A program made the position numbers and the translations under genes. Of a stretch of DNA of 8,494 nt, positions 1 through 5,810 are shown in pieces. Every line of letters starts with the position of its first letter. Position 1 is the stretch's first letter. The notes beneath the pieces are model-generated. The model searched no databases. It was given only the letters and a program-made list of their open reading frames with translations, and had not been told where the DNA came from. The DNA is from Bacillota bacterium. Its GTDB lineage: Bacteria; Bacillota; Clostridia; Christensenellales; Aristaeellaceae. The stretch is from contig JAEWRJ010000128.1 of the NCBI GenBank assembly GCA_023460055.1, positions 1 to 8,494 of the forward strand, written 5' to 3'.

Positions 1-200
1 GTGCGAAGCAGCGCTTCCGTCGGGCTGGCATAGATGGCGGGCGGGGCTGTGGTCGGGGCGGGGGTGATGGAGGCCTCTGCCTGATAGACGCGGTTCAGGC
101 TGTTCGCGTTCAGCTGAAAAAACAAGATGGCTCCCGCGATCGCCAGCGCGAATAACACCCCTAATATTCTCAGGGGTCTGGCTCTTCTTCCTCTTGCCAT
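1..200 (-). CDS. N-terminal part of an unrecognised single-pass membrane protein (runs off the window edge)
   Basis: I do not recognise this protein; only its first 66 residues are inside the window. It starts with a strongly basic stretch (MARGRRARPLR), followed by one hydrophobic segment at about residues 12-30 (ILGVLFALAIAGAILFF), then a Pro/Thr/Ala-rich stretch (residues about 46-56, ITPAPTTAPPA). This is the pattern of an inner-membrane anchor with the positive N-terminus in the cytoplasm and a flexible linker leading to an extracytoplasmic domain that lies beyond the window. The ATG at 200-198 is chosen because GGAGGG lies 7 bases upstream. An in-frame ATG five codons further upstream (215-213) would sit almost at the predicted transcription start with no room for a ribosome binding site. 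It is divergent from the HAD phosphatase gene. The reading frame and topology are supported; the function is unknown. Confidence 0.72.
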   Translation of the reverse strand, partial: MARGRRARPLRILGVLFALAIAGAILFFQLNANSLNRVYQAEASITPAPTTAPPAIYASPTEALLR

Positions 201-207
201 GCCTTTT

Positions 208-213
208 CCCTCC
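208..213 (-). promoter_or_regulatory. Ribosome binding site of the leftward membrane-protein gene
   Basis: On the minus strand this reads GGAGGG, 7 bases before the ATG at 200-198. It decides between two in-frame ATGs, because the alternative start at 215-213 overlaps this element and has none of its own. Confidence 0.7.
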
Positions 214-227
214 ATTTTCATCCTATC

Positions 228-257
228 AGTATAAGGGCGGCGGATAAAGGCTGTCAA
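228..257 (-). promoter_or_regulatory. Sigma-A type promoter for the leftward membrane-protein gene
   Basis: On the minus strand a perfect -35 box TTGACA (257-252) is followed after 18 bases by TATACT (233-228), one mismatch from the -10 consensus. The predicted transcript starts near 221, giving a very short leader of about 20 bases that still holds the ribosome binding site at 213-208. Its -35 box is one base from the -35 box of the opposing promoter. The boxes are seen directly; activity is inferred. Confidence 0.6.
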
Positions 258-258
258 C

Positions 259-287
259 TTGCGCGGTCCTTTGAGCGATGATAGAAT
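259..287 (+). promoter_or_regulatory. Extended -10 promoter for the HAD phosphatase gene
   Basis: TTGCGC (259-264) is followed after 17 bases by TAGAAT (282-287). TG at 279-280 gives an extended -10 element (TGATAGAAT), which would compensate for the weak -35 box. The transcript would begin about 15 bases before the start codon at 310, leaving room for the GGGAGGA ribosome binding site at 299-305. It lies back to back with the leftward promoter. Confidence 0.5.
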
Positions 288-309
288 AACAGGGATAAGG
301 GAGGACGAG

Positions 310-957
310 ATGAAAAAAGCTGTAATATTTGATTTGGACGGAACACTGTTAAACACGCTGCCCGATATTGCCGCGGCGATGAACCGTGCCCTCGCGCAGG
401 CAGGCCTGCCGGCCCATCCCGAGGAGGCTTACAAGCTCTTCACCGGCGATGGCGCAAAGAATCTGACCCTGCGCGCGCTGGGGGAGAGGACGGACCTGTT
501 TGATCAGGTCTATGCCTTTTACAGCCAGGATTACGCGCGCAACAGCCGCGTGCATACCGCGCCATACCCGGGCATACCCGATATGCTCAAGGCGCTGCAC
601 GCCGCGGGGATGAAGCTGTGCGTGCTGAGCAACAAAGGAGACAGCGATGTGCGGCAGGTGATCGCTCACTATTTCAGCGATATCCCTTTTGCCCATGTGC
701 AGGGGGTGCGCGAAGGCGGGCCTGTGAAGCCCGATCCCCGCGGGCCGCTTGAGGTGGCAGAGGCGCTTGGGCTGCCCGGGGAAGCATTCTGGTATGTCGG
801 CGATACCGTCACCGATATGCGCTGTGCCAGGAACGCGGGCATGGAAAGCGTAGCCGTCACCTGGGGCTTTCAGACGCGCGAGATGCTGAGTGAGGCAGCC
901 CCTGACCACTGGGCTGATAGTTCGCAGGCGCTAACATTTCTTCTGGCCGGAGCCTGA
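310..957 (+). CDS. HAD-family hydrolase, phosphoglycolate phosphatase type
   Basis: A 215-residue cytoplasmic phosphatase of the haloacid dehalogenase superfamily, closest in layout to the Gph/PGP group that dephosphorylates 2-phosphoglycolate and similar small phosphoesters. All four HAD motifs are visible: motif I FDLDGTL with the nucleophile Asp8 and general acid/base Asp10, motif II Ser107 in LSNK, motif III Lys140 in KPDP, and motif IV with Asp165 and Asp169 in GDTVTD for magnesium. The region between motifs I and II (about residues 16-85) is the alpha-helical cap usual for this subgroup. The length is typical. The start at 310 is preferred over an in-frame ATG at 259 because GGGAGGA lies 4-5 bases before 310, and the 259 start would place the promoter boxes inside the gene. 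Substrate is not readable from sequence, and pyrophosphatase PpaX-like or beta-phosphoglucomutase-like activities are alternatives. No terminator is visible after it. Confidence 0.88.
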   Translation: MKKAVIFDLDGTLLNTLPDIAAAMNRALAQAGLPAHPEEAYKLFTGDGAKNLTLRALGERTDLFDQVYAFYSQDYARNSRVHTAPYPGIPDMLKALHAAGMKLCVLSNKGDSDVRQVIAHYFSDIPFAHVQGVREGGPVKPDPRGPLEVAEALGLPGEAFWYVGDTVTDMRCARNAGMESVAVTWGFQTREMLSEAAPDHWADSSQALTFLLAGA

Positions 958-960
958 TTG

Positions 961-989
961 TTGCCTTTTGGATACCGCTGCGCTATAGT
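961..989 (+). promoter_or_regulatory. Sigma-A type promoter for the ferredoxin gene
   Basis: TTGCCT (961-966), a 17-base spacer, and TATAGT (984-989). Transcription would start near 996, giving a leader of about 35 bases. The leader contains a short inverted repeat TGTC-AAAC-GACA (995-1006) and a direct duplication of AGTTCA (1009-1014 and 1015-1020) just before the ribosome binding site. The boxes are seen; use in the cell is inferred. Confidence 0.5.
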
Positions 990-1031
990 GTTTCTGTCAA
1001 ACGACAAGAGTTCAAGTTCAGGAGGGATTTT

Positions 1032-1202
1032 ATGGCTTACAAGATTGCGGATACCTGCATCAGCTGCGGCGCCTGCGAAGCGGAATGCCCCAGCAATGCG
1101 ATCAGCGAGGGCGAAGGTCTGTATGTGATCGACCCCGATCTGTGCATCGATTGCGGCGCCTGTGCCGATGTGTGCCCCGTGGACGCGCCCGCACCCGTGT
1201 AA
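1032..1202 (+). CDS. 2[4Fe-4S] clostridial-type ferredoxin
   Basis: A complete 56-residue protein, a small low-potential electron carrier of the cytoplasm. It is built from two half-repeats, each with the cluster motif CxxCxxCxxxCP: Cys9, Cys12, Cys15 and Cys19-Pro20, then Cys38, Cys41, Cys44 and Cys48-Pro49. In this family three cysteines of one motif and the last of the other coordinate each cubane cluster. The length matches clostridial ferredoxins (about 55 residues), and the composition is acidic as usual. GGAGGG at 1021-1026 lies 5 bases before the ATG and fixes the start. It has its own promoter and an intrinsic terminator, so it is probably transcribed alone. Such proteins serve pyruvate:ferredoxin oxidoreductase, hydrogenase or Rnf-type enzymes in anaerobes; none of those partners is in the window. 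The family call is secure; the physiological partner is unknown. Confidence 0.93.
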   Translation: MAYKIADTCISCGACEAECPSNAISEGEGLYVIDPDLCIDCGACADVCPVDAPAPV

Positions 1203-1230
1203 TCTTACAAGTTAAGATACCCACGGCCTG

Positions 1231-1257
1231 AACAGAACCGAGAGGTTCTGTTTTTTT
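1231..1257 (+). terminator. Rho-independent terminator after the ferredoxin gene
   Basis: A perfect 9-bp stem AACAGAACC / GGTTCTGTT closes a GAGA loop, which fits the stable GNRA tetraloop class. The stem's 3' arm runs into a seven-T tract (1251-1257). It lies about 30 bases after the ferredoxin stop codon, so it ends that transcript and insulates trmN downstream. Confidence 0.88.
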
Positions 1258-1281
1258 CACGCGCCAATACCGGATAAATTA

Positions 1282-1290
1282 TGGTATCAT
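1282..1290 (+). promoter_or_regulatory. Possible extended -10 promoter for trmN-topB
   Basis: TGGTATCAT forms an extended -10 element (TG, one base, TATCAT) between the ferredoxin terminator and trmN. No good -35 box is seen at the usual distance (CGCCAA at 1262-1267), so the call rests on the extended -10 and on the need for a promoter after the terminator. The start site would be near 1297. Confidence 0.35.
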
Positions 1291-1303
1291 CATCATGTAA
1301 AAG

Positions 1304-1311
1304 AGGAGGGG
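1304..1311 (+). promoter_or_regulatory. Ribosome binding site that fixes the GTG start of the methyltransferase
   Basis: AGGAGGGG lies 6 bases before GTG at 1318-1320. There is no in-frame ATG nearby that would keep the conserved N-terminal region, so this site supports the GTG start. Confidence 0.7.
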
Positions 1312-1317
1312 CGCGCG

Positions 1318-2028
1318 GTGGAGCGAGTGGAAGACCTGCAGCTTGGCGGGCTGAAGATATACCGAAGGGACGATCTGCCCGGCTATACGACTGACGCTGT
1401 GCTGCTGGCAGACTTCGCAAAGCGCCTCAAAGGCAAGCGCGTCTGCGATCTGGGGACGGGGACGGGCATCATCCCGCTCCTGCTGCTGGGCCGCAGGCCG
1501 GAACTTATCCTGACGGGGATTGAAATCAACCCGGAGCTCGCGGTTTTGGCGCAAAAAAGCGCCGCCCTTAATGGCCTGGAGGATCAGTACTCCGTGACAC
1601 GGGGCGACATAAGAGAGGCAGAGCGTCTGCTGTCCGGCGCTTCGTTTGATGCCGTGATCTGCAACCCGCCCTACCATCCGGATAGTCAGGGCGGGCCTGA
1701 CAGCCACCAGCATACCTGTGATGAAAAGGATGCTGCCCGCGCCGCCCGGTGGCTCCTCAAACCCAAGGGCAGGCTGTATATCTGCTGTCCTGCCGGGCGA
1801 ATGCTTGTGATGGCCGGCGCGATGAGCGCGGAAGGGATCGAGCCCAAGCGGATCCGCATGGTGGCTTCCTTTACGCATAAAGCGCCTTATTTGTGCCTGA
1901 TGGAAGGCGCGCTGCGGGCAAAGCCGGGCTGTGTGTTTGAGCCGCAGCTCGTGCTGATGGAGGCGCCGGGGCGCAATAGTACAGAGTACAGGGCCATTTA
2001 CCATATGGAAGAAGAGGATAAGCAATGA
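1318..2028 (+). CDS. TrmN6/YfiC-like tRNA1(Val) adenine-N6-methyltransferase
   Basis: A 236-residue SAM-dependent class I methyltransferase of the TrmN6 (YfiC, COG4123) type. The best-studied family member, from E. coli, methylates N6 of A37 next to the anticodon of tRNA1(Val). Visible features are the N-terminal segment that precedes the fold (residues 1-40, including GYTTDAVLLADF), SAM-binding motif I CDLGTGTGIIPLL (Asp44 to Leu55), the acidic residue Glu69 in GIEINPEL that would bind the SAM ribose, and the amino-methyltransferase catalytic motif NPPY at residues 116-119 (NPPYHP). The length is close to the family norm of about 240. It starts with GTG behind a strong ribosome binding site and ends in an ATGA overlap with topB, so the two are translationally coupled. 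The fold and N6-adenine chemistry are well supported. The exact target could be another nucleic acid, so no gene symbol is given. Confidence 0.85.
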   Translation: MERVEDLQLGGLKIYRRDDLPGYTTDAVLLADFAKRLKGKRVCDLGTGTGIIPLLLLGRRPELILTGIEINPELAVLAQKSAALNGLEDQYSVTRGDIREAERLLSGASFDAVICNPPYHPDSQGGPDSHQHTCDEKDAARAARWLLKPKGRLYICCPAGRMLVMAGAMSAEGIEPKRIRMVASFTHKAPYLCLMEGALRAKPGCVFEPQLVLMEAPGRNSTEYRAIYHMEEEDKQ

Positions 2029-4175
2029 TATTAGTGCTGGCTGAAAAGCCCAGTGTCGGGCGTGATATCGCCCGCGTGCTGAAGTGTGATCAAAAGGGCG
2101 AAGGCTACCTGCAGGGGAACGGATACATCGTCACCTGGGCTTTCGGTCATCTGGTCACGCTGTGCGACCCCGACGAGCTGGAAGAACGATACAAAAAGTG
2201 GCGGGCGGAAGATCTGCCCATCCTGCCGGAGACGATCCCCACCAAGGTGATCGCGAAGTCCCGCCAGCAGTTCAATGTGATCATGAAGCTGATGAAGGAC
2301 AAGCAGGTGGAGCGCGTCATCTGCGCGACTGACGCCGGGCGCGAGGGTGAACTGATTTTCGGCCTCATTTATGAAAAGGCGGGGATCAATAAGCCGGTGG
2401 ACAGGCTGTGGATTAGCTCCATGACTGATGCCGCCATCAAGGAGGGCTTTGAGAGCCTCCAGCCGCGCGAGAAGTACGCGGGCTTGTATCAGAGCGCGCT
2501 GTGCCGCTCGCAGGCGGATTGGCTGGTGGGCATGAACGCCAGCCGCGCCTTTACATTAAGTTACGGCGCGCTGCTGTCGGTCGGGCGTGTGCAGACGCCC
2601 ACGCTGGCCATTCTGGTCAAGCGCCTGGTTGAGATACGGGATTTCAAGCCGGAAGAGTACTACACCCTCTCCTGTGACTTTGGCGATTATAAGGGCTTGT
2701 GGTTTGATCCGTCGGTCAAAGAGGACAAGCTGGCAAGCCGCATCAGCGACCAGGAGACAGCGCAGGATAAGGTCAAGAAGCTAAAAGGAAAAACAGGCAG
2801 GGTAAACGACATTGTCAGGGAAGAAAAGAAGGACCTGCCTCCCCAGCTGTTTGACCTCACCACCCTGCAGCGGGAGGCCAACCGCCTGCTGGGCTTTACC
2901 GCGGATAAAACGCTGAAGGTAGCGCAGAGCCTGTACGAGACAAAGAAGGCCATCACCTATCCGCGCACCGACAGCCGGTACCTGCCCCATGATATGGTGG
3001 GCCGAGTATACAAGAGCATGGAAAATTTGGCCGAGCCCTACGCCGCGCTGACGGCGGTGATCGAGAGGCCGGACGGAAAGCTGCCGATCTCCAGGCGCTT
3101 GTTTGACGATGCCAAGGTAAGCGACCACCATGCCATCATCCCTACGCCGCAAAAGACCTCCCCTGACAAGCTCGCGCCTGATGAAAAGGCGCTGTTTGAT
3201 CTGATCGCCAGGCGCTTCATCGCCGCCTTCTGCTCTGCCCATACCTATGAGGCAACGCGCGTGACTACGCAGGCGGAAGGGGAGAGCTTCAAGACGCTGG
3301 GCAAGACCGTGCGTAAGGAAGGCTGGAAAAAGGTCTACGGACAGGGCGGCAAGAGCAAAGAAAAGGATGAGGAGGAGGCGCTGCCTGATCTGTCGATCGG
3401 CGATGAGCGGGACATCAAGTCCCTTAAGGCGAAAAAGGAAAGCACCAAGCCCCCGCCTCCCCATACGGATGCCAGCTTGCTGGCTTTTATGGAAAATGCC
3501 GGGCGGGAGATCGAGGATGAAGCCCTGCGAGAGCAGATGAAGGGCTCCGGCCTGGGGACGCCGGCTACGCGCGCGAACATCATCGAGCGGCTCATCCAGG
3601 TGGGCTATGCCAGGCGTCAGGGCAAGGCGCTGGTGGCGACTGAGAAGGGCGAAAAGCTGATCAATGTCGCCCCGCCTGAGATCTCATCCCCCGAGACCAC
3701 CGGCAAGTGGGAACTCGCGCTCAGCGAGATAGCGGATAATAAGCAGGATATCGGCCGGTTCATGCAGGGGATAAGGTCCCTCACCACCTTTTTGGTCAGC
3801 TTTGCCAGGGACGAGAAGCGCCCGGTTGAGTTTGAGCGCGAGGTGAAGGGGCGTGGCGGCAAGGTGAAGCCCGTGATCAATATCGTGAAGGATATCAAGT
3901 GCCCCCTGTGCGGCAAGCCTGTGCAGGAGACGGACAAGGCATTCGGGTGCAGCGGCTGGCGGGAGGGCTGCCCCTTCACGCTGTGGAAGGACGCGCTGTC
4001 CCGCGGCGGCGGGCCGAAACTGAACGCGGCCATCGTCACCCGGCTGCTTGGGGATAAAAAGGTTGAGGGCAGCACGGGCATAGTCTGCCTCAGCGGGGAA
4101 ACTGTAACCTTTACAAAGAAGGGCCAGGAATCCCCTTCTGCCGCCTTTGGGGTACGGTACCAAAAGAAAAAGTGA
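2025..4175 (+). CDS. topB: DNA topoisomerase III (type IA)
   Basis: A 716-residue type IA topoisomerase, which cuts one DNA strand and passes another through. It relaxes negative supercoils and unlinks replication or recombination intermediates. The N-terminal TOPRIM domain begins with ILVLAEKPSVGRDIA (Glu7) and continues to the magnesium-binding motif CATDAGREGELIF with Asp103, Glu107 and Glu109. The catalytic tyrosine is Tyr312 in ITYPRTDSRYL, and SDHHAIIPT follows in the same core. The C-terminal part holds the GSGLGTPATRANIIERL helix region and then a four-cysteine zinc-type motif (Cys626, Cys629, Cys642, Cys649), followed by a Topo_C-type repeat. The length matches full Bacillota TopB (about 700-730). 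The ATG overlaps the methyltransferase stop codon as ATGA, and the gene ends in tandem stops TGA TAA. TopB homologues also occur on conjugative elements, but no relaxase, type IV secretion or integrase gene is nearby, so this looks chromosomal. Confidence 0.95.
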   Translation: MILVLAEKPSVGRDIARVLKCDQKGEGYLQGNGYIVTWAFGHLVTLCDPDELEERYKKWRAEDLPILPETIPTKVIAKSRQQFNVIMKLMKDKQVERVICATDAGREGELIFGLIYEKAGINKPVDRLWISSMTDAAIKEGFESLQPREKYAGLYQSALCRSQADWLVGMNASRAFTLSYGALLSVGRVQTPTLAILVKRLVEIRDFKPEEYYTLSCDFGDYKGLWFDPSVKEDKLASRISDQETAQDKVKKLKGKTGRVNDIVREEKKDLPPQLFDLTTLQREANRLLGFTADKTLKVAQSLYETKKAITYPRTDSRYLPHDMVGRVYKSMENLAEPYAALTAVIERPDGKLPISRRLFDDAKVSDHHAIIPTPQKTSPDKLAPDEKALFDLIARRFIAAFCSAHTYEATRVTTQAEGESFKTLGKTVRKEGWKKVYGQGGKSKEKDEEEALPDLSIGDERDIKSLKAKKESTKPPPPHTDASLLAFMENAGREIEDEALREQMKGSGLGTPATRANIIERLIQVGYARRQGKALVATEKGEKLINVAPPEISSPETTGKWELALSEIADNKQDIGRFMQGIRSLTTFLVSFARDEKRPVEFEREVKGRGGKVKPVINIVKDIKCPLCGKPVQETDKAFGCSGWREGCPFTLWKDALSRGGGPKLNAAIVTRLLGDKKVEGSTGIVCLSGETVTFTKKGQESPSAAFGVRYQKKK

Positions 4176-4207
4176 TAAGCCATAAGCTACTAAATCCTGT
4201 ATGAAAA

Positions 4208-4236
4208 TTGCATCGGGATACTGGCTATGGTATACT
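4208..4236 (+). promoter_or_regulatory. Promoter of the ebfC-recR-tdk-rmuC operon
   Basis: TTGCAT (4208-4213), a 17-base spacer and TATACT (4231-4236), with TG at 4228-4229 adding an extended -10. The start would be near 4243, about 33 bases before ebfC. There is no hairpin with a T tract between topB and this promoter, so read-through from trmN-topB may add to expression. Confidence 0.65.
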
Positions 4237-4275
4237 TTCGTCATATCTGGATAACACAAAGGAGGCATTGTTTTT

Positions 4276-4617
4276 ATGGCAAAGGGAGGACAGTTCGGCG
4301 GCTTTGGCGGCGGAAATATGCAGCAGCTGATGCGCCAGGCGCAGAAAATGCAGGAGAATCTGGCGAAGGCCCAGGAGGAGCTGGACGCGAAGGAATATGA
4401 GGCGACTTCGGGCGGCGGCATGGTGACCTGCAAGGTGTCGGGCAAGCGTGAGCTGCTGAGCCTTTCCATTAAGCCTGAAGCTGTCGATCCCGATGACGTG
4501 GAAATGCTGGAGGATATGGTCATGGCTGCCGTGAACGAGGCGCTGCGCATGGGGGAAGAGAACCGCGAAAAGGTGATGGGCGCCCTGGCTCCCGGCGGAA
4601 TGGGCGGCCTGCTGTAA
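4276..4617 (+). CDS. ebfC: YbaB/EbfC family nucleoid-associated DNA-binding protein
   Basis: A 113-residue member of the YbaB/EbfC family: small homodimeric proteins that bind DNA, associate with the nucleoid and are usually encoded next to recR. After a Gly-rich head (GGQFGGFGGGNM) comes the long amphipathic helix MQQLMRQAQKMQENLAKAQ, which starts at residue 15. The conserved core is GGGMVTCKVSGKRELLSLSI (about residues 46-65), with the family's DPDDVEMLEDMVMAAVNEAL helix after it and a Gly/Met-rich tail. Length is typical (100-115). The ribosome binding site AAAGGAGG (4258-4265) is a full match to the anti-SD sequence, at a spacing of 10 bases. The stop codon is followed directly by the recR start. 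In most Bacillota the order is dnaX-ebfC-recR; here topB stands in the upstream position. Confidence 0.93.
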   Translation: MAKGGQFGGFGGGNMQQLMRQAQKMQENLAKAQEELDAKEYEATSGGGMVTCKVSGKRELLSLSIKPEAVDPDDVEMLEDMVMAAVNEALRMGEENREKVMGALAPGGMGGLL

Positions 4618-5217
4618 ATGAACGCTGGTCTGGGACCGATTGACAATATCGCGGCGGAGCTGGCCAAGCTGCCCTCCATCGGCCGCAAATCCGCGCAAAG
4701 GCTTGCCTATCACATTATTTCAATGCCCTTGCAAAGCGTACAGGCGCTGTCCGATGCCCTGATCGAGGGGCGGCGGGCAGTGCGCTTTTGCGATGTGTGC
4801 GGCAACTATACGGTGAGCGAGCTGTGCGGCATATGCGCGGATGAACACCGCGACCATTCCGTGATCTGCGTGGTGCGTGATCCCCGCGACGTGGCGGCTG
4901 TGGAGCGCATGCATGATTACCGCGGGTTGTATCATGTGCTGCACGGCGTTCTCTCGCCGATGGATGGTGTAGGCCCGGCGGACATCCGCATCAGGGAACT
5001 GCTGCAGCGGCTTCAGGACGCGGATGTCAAGGAAGTGATCATTGCCACCAACCCGGATATCGAGGGAGAGGCGACCGCGGCCTATCTGGCCAGGCTGATC
5101 AAGCCGCTGGATGTGCGCGTCACCCGCATCGCCCATGGCGTGCCGGTCGGCAGCGATCTTGAATATGCCGATGAGGTGACGCTCTCCAAAGCCATGGAGG
5201 GGAGGCGTGAGCTGTAA
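4618..5217 (+). CDS. recR: Recombination mediator protein RecR
   Basis: A 199-residue RecR, which with RecO (and RecF) loads RecA onto SSB-coated single-stranded DNA during gap repair. Domains in order are a helix-hairpin-helix (ELAKLPSIGRKSAQRLAYH, residues 14-32), a C4 zinc finger (Cys58, Cys61, Cys70, Cys73), a TOPRIM domain (about 81-175) with the NPDIEGEATAAYLARLI segment, and the C-terminal tail with RIAHGVPVGSDLEYADEVTL, which forms the Walker-like region of the family. Length matches the usual 198-200. It starts on the base after the ebfC stop (TAA ATG) with only a weak Shine-Dalgarno sequence inside ebfC, so translation probably depends on coupling to ebfC. It ends as TAATG with tdk. 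All expected family residues are present and nothing is missing. Confidence 0.96.
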   Translation: MNAGLGPIDNIAAELAKLPSIGRKSAQRLAYHIISMPLQSVQALSDALIEGRRAVRFCDVCGNYTVSELCGICADEHRDHSVICVVRDPRDVAAVERMHDYRGLYHVLHGVLSPMDGVGPADIRIRELLQRLQDADVKEVIIATNPDIEGEATAAYLARLIKPLDVRVTRIAHGVPVGSDLEYADEVTLSKAMEGRREL

Positions 5218-5810
5218 TGCTGTACTTTTACTACGGCGTCATGGGCTCCAGCAAAACAGCCCAGCTTCTGATGCAGCGCTACAACTACCAGCAACTGGGG
5301 CTCAAAGTCGCCCTGGTGAAGCCCGCTGTGGATACGAGGGCCGGGACTAAGGTGGTTTTTTCGCGCGTGGGGCTGAAGGCAGAGGCCGAGATTGTCGTAG
5401 GTCCCGGGCACAGCATCCGCGAGCAGCTGATGTGGCTGGCCGCGCGCAACGCGCACAGCGACTATCAGTACGTGTTTATCGATGAAGCCCAGTTTCTCTC
5501 CGGGCAGCAGGTGGAGGAGCTGGCGGAAATGTCTGATTCCCTCGATATCTTCTGCTATGGCCTGAAGACTGATTTTCGCGGCGAATTCTTCCCGGGTTCC
5601 GCGGCGCTGCTGCGCCTGGCGGAGGTGATCGAGGAAGTGCCGGGCGGGCTGTGCTGGTGCGGCAAAAAGGCGACCATGAATACCCGCGTCGATCAGAAAG
5701 GCCGCGTCATCAAGGAAGGCGAGCAGGTATTGATCGATAACCAGACAGCCATCCGCTATATCGGCCTGTGCTACGAACACTGGCGCAAGGGGATCAGCCA
5801 TGGCGGATGA
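5217..5810 (+). CDS. tdk: Thymidine kinase, type II
   Basis: A 197-residue thymidine kinase that phosphorylates thymidine (and deoxyuridine) with ATP in pyrimidine salvage. The P-loop is GVMGSSKT (residues 7-14), in which the usual Gly before Lys13 is Ser12. The Walker B/catalytic motif is DEAQFL, with Glu90 as the probable general base. The nucleoside lasso segment YGLKTDFRGEFFPGS (114-128) and a zinc site CxC...CxxH (Cys146, Cys148, Cys185, His188) follow. The CWCG...CYEH arrangement and the YFYYGVM opening resemble the E. coli-type subgroup rather than the classic GPMFSGK, CxxC...CxxC subgroup. The length is normal. The ATG shares one base with the recR stop codon, and the 3' end overlaps rmuC by 11 bases. 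Its place in a recombination operon suggests a link between dTTP supply and repair synthesis, which is inference. Confidence 0.93.
   Translation: MLYFYYGVMGSSKTAQLLMQRYNYQQLGLKVALVKPAVDTRAGTKVVFSRVGLKAEAEIVVGPGHSIREQLMWLAARNAHSDYQYVFIDEAQFLSGQQVEELAEMSDSLDIFCYGLKTDFRGEFFPGSAALLRLAEVIEEVPGGLCWCGKKATMNTRVDQKGRVIKEGEQVLIDNQTAIRYIGLCYEHWRKGISHGG

Noticed and set aside
259..309. An upstream in-frame ATG that would extend the HAD phosphatase by 17 residues.
   Set aside because: It would overlap the predicted promoter, lacks a ribosome binding site, and the family starts directly with the hydrophobic strand before motif I, matching the ATG at 310.
1202..1218. ATCTTA/TAAGAT inverted repeat right after the ferredoxin stop codon.
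   Set aside because: A short AT-rich 6-bp stem with no T tract, next to a much better terminator; probably chance.
1279..2025. A 248-codon minus-strand open frame across the methyltransferase gene, and similar long antisense frames over topB (3684-4688) and tdk/recR (5082-5903).
   Set aside because: They are opposite conserved genes with all catalytic motifs, have no ribosome binding sites or recognisable domains, and are expected by chance where GC-rich codon use removes stops from the opposite strand.
4151..4161. GGTAC-G-GTACC palindrome near the end of topB.
   Set aside because: It lies inside the coding sequence, the stem is only 5 bp with a one-base centre, and no T tract follows, so it is not a terminator.
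2025..4175. Possibility that topB marks an integrated conjugative element.
   Set aside because: No relaxase, coupling protein, integrase, attachment-site repeat or change in composition is seen; the neighbours are housekeeping genes.
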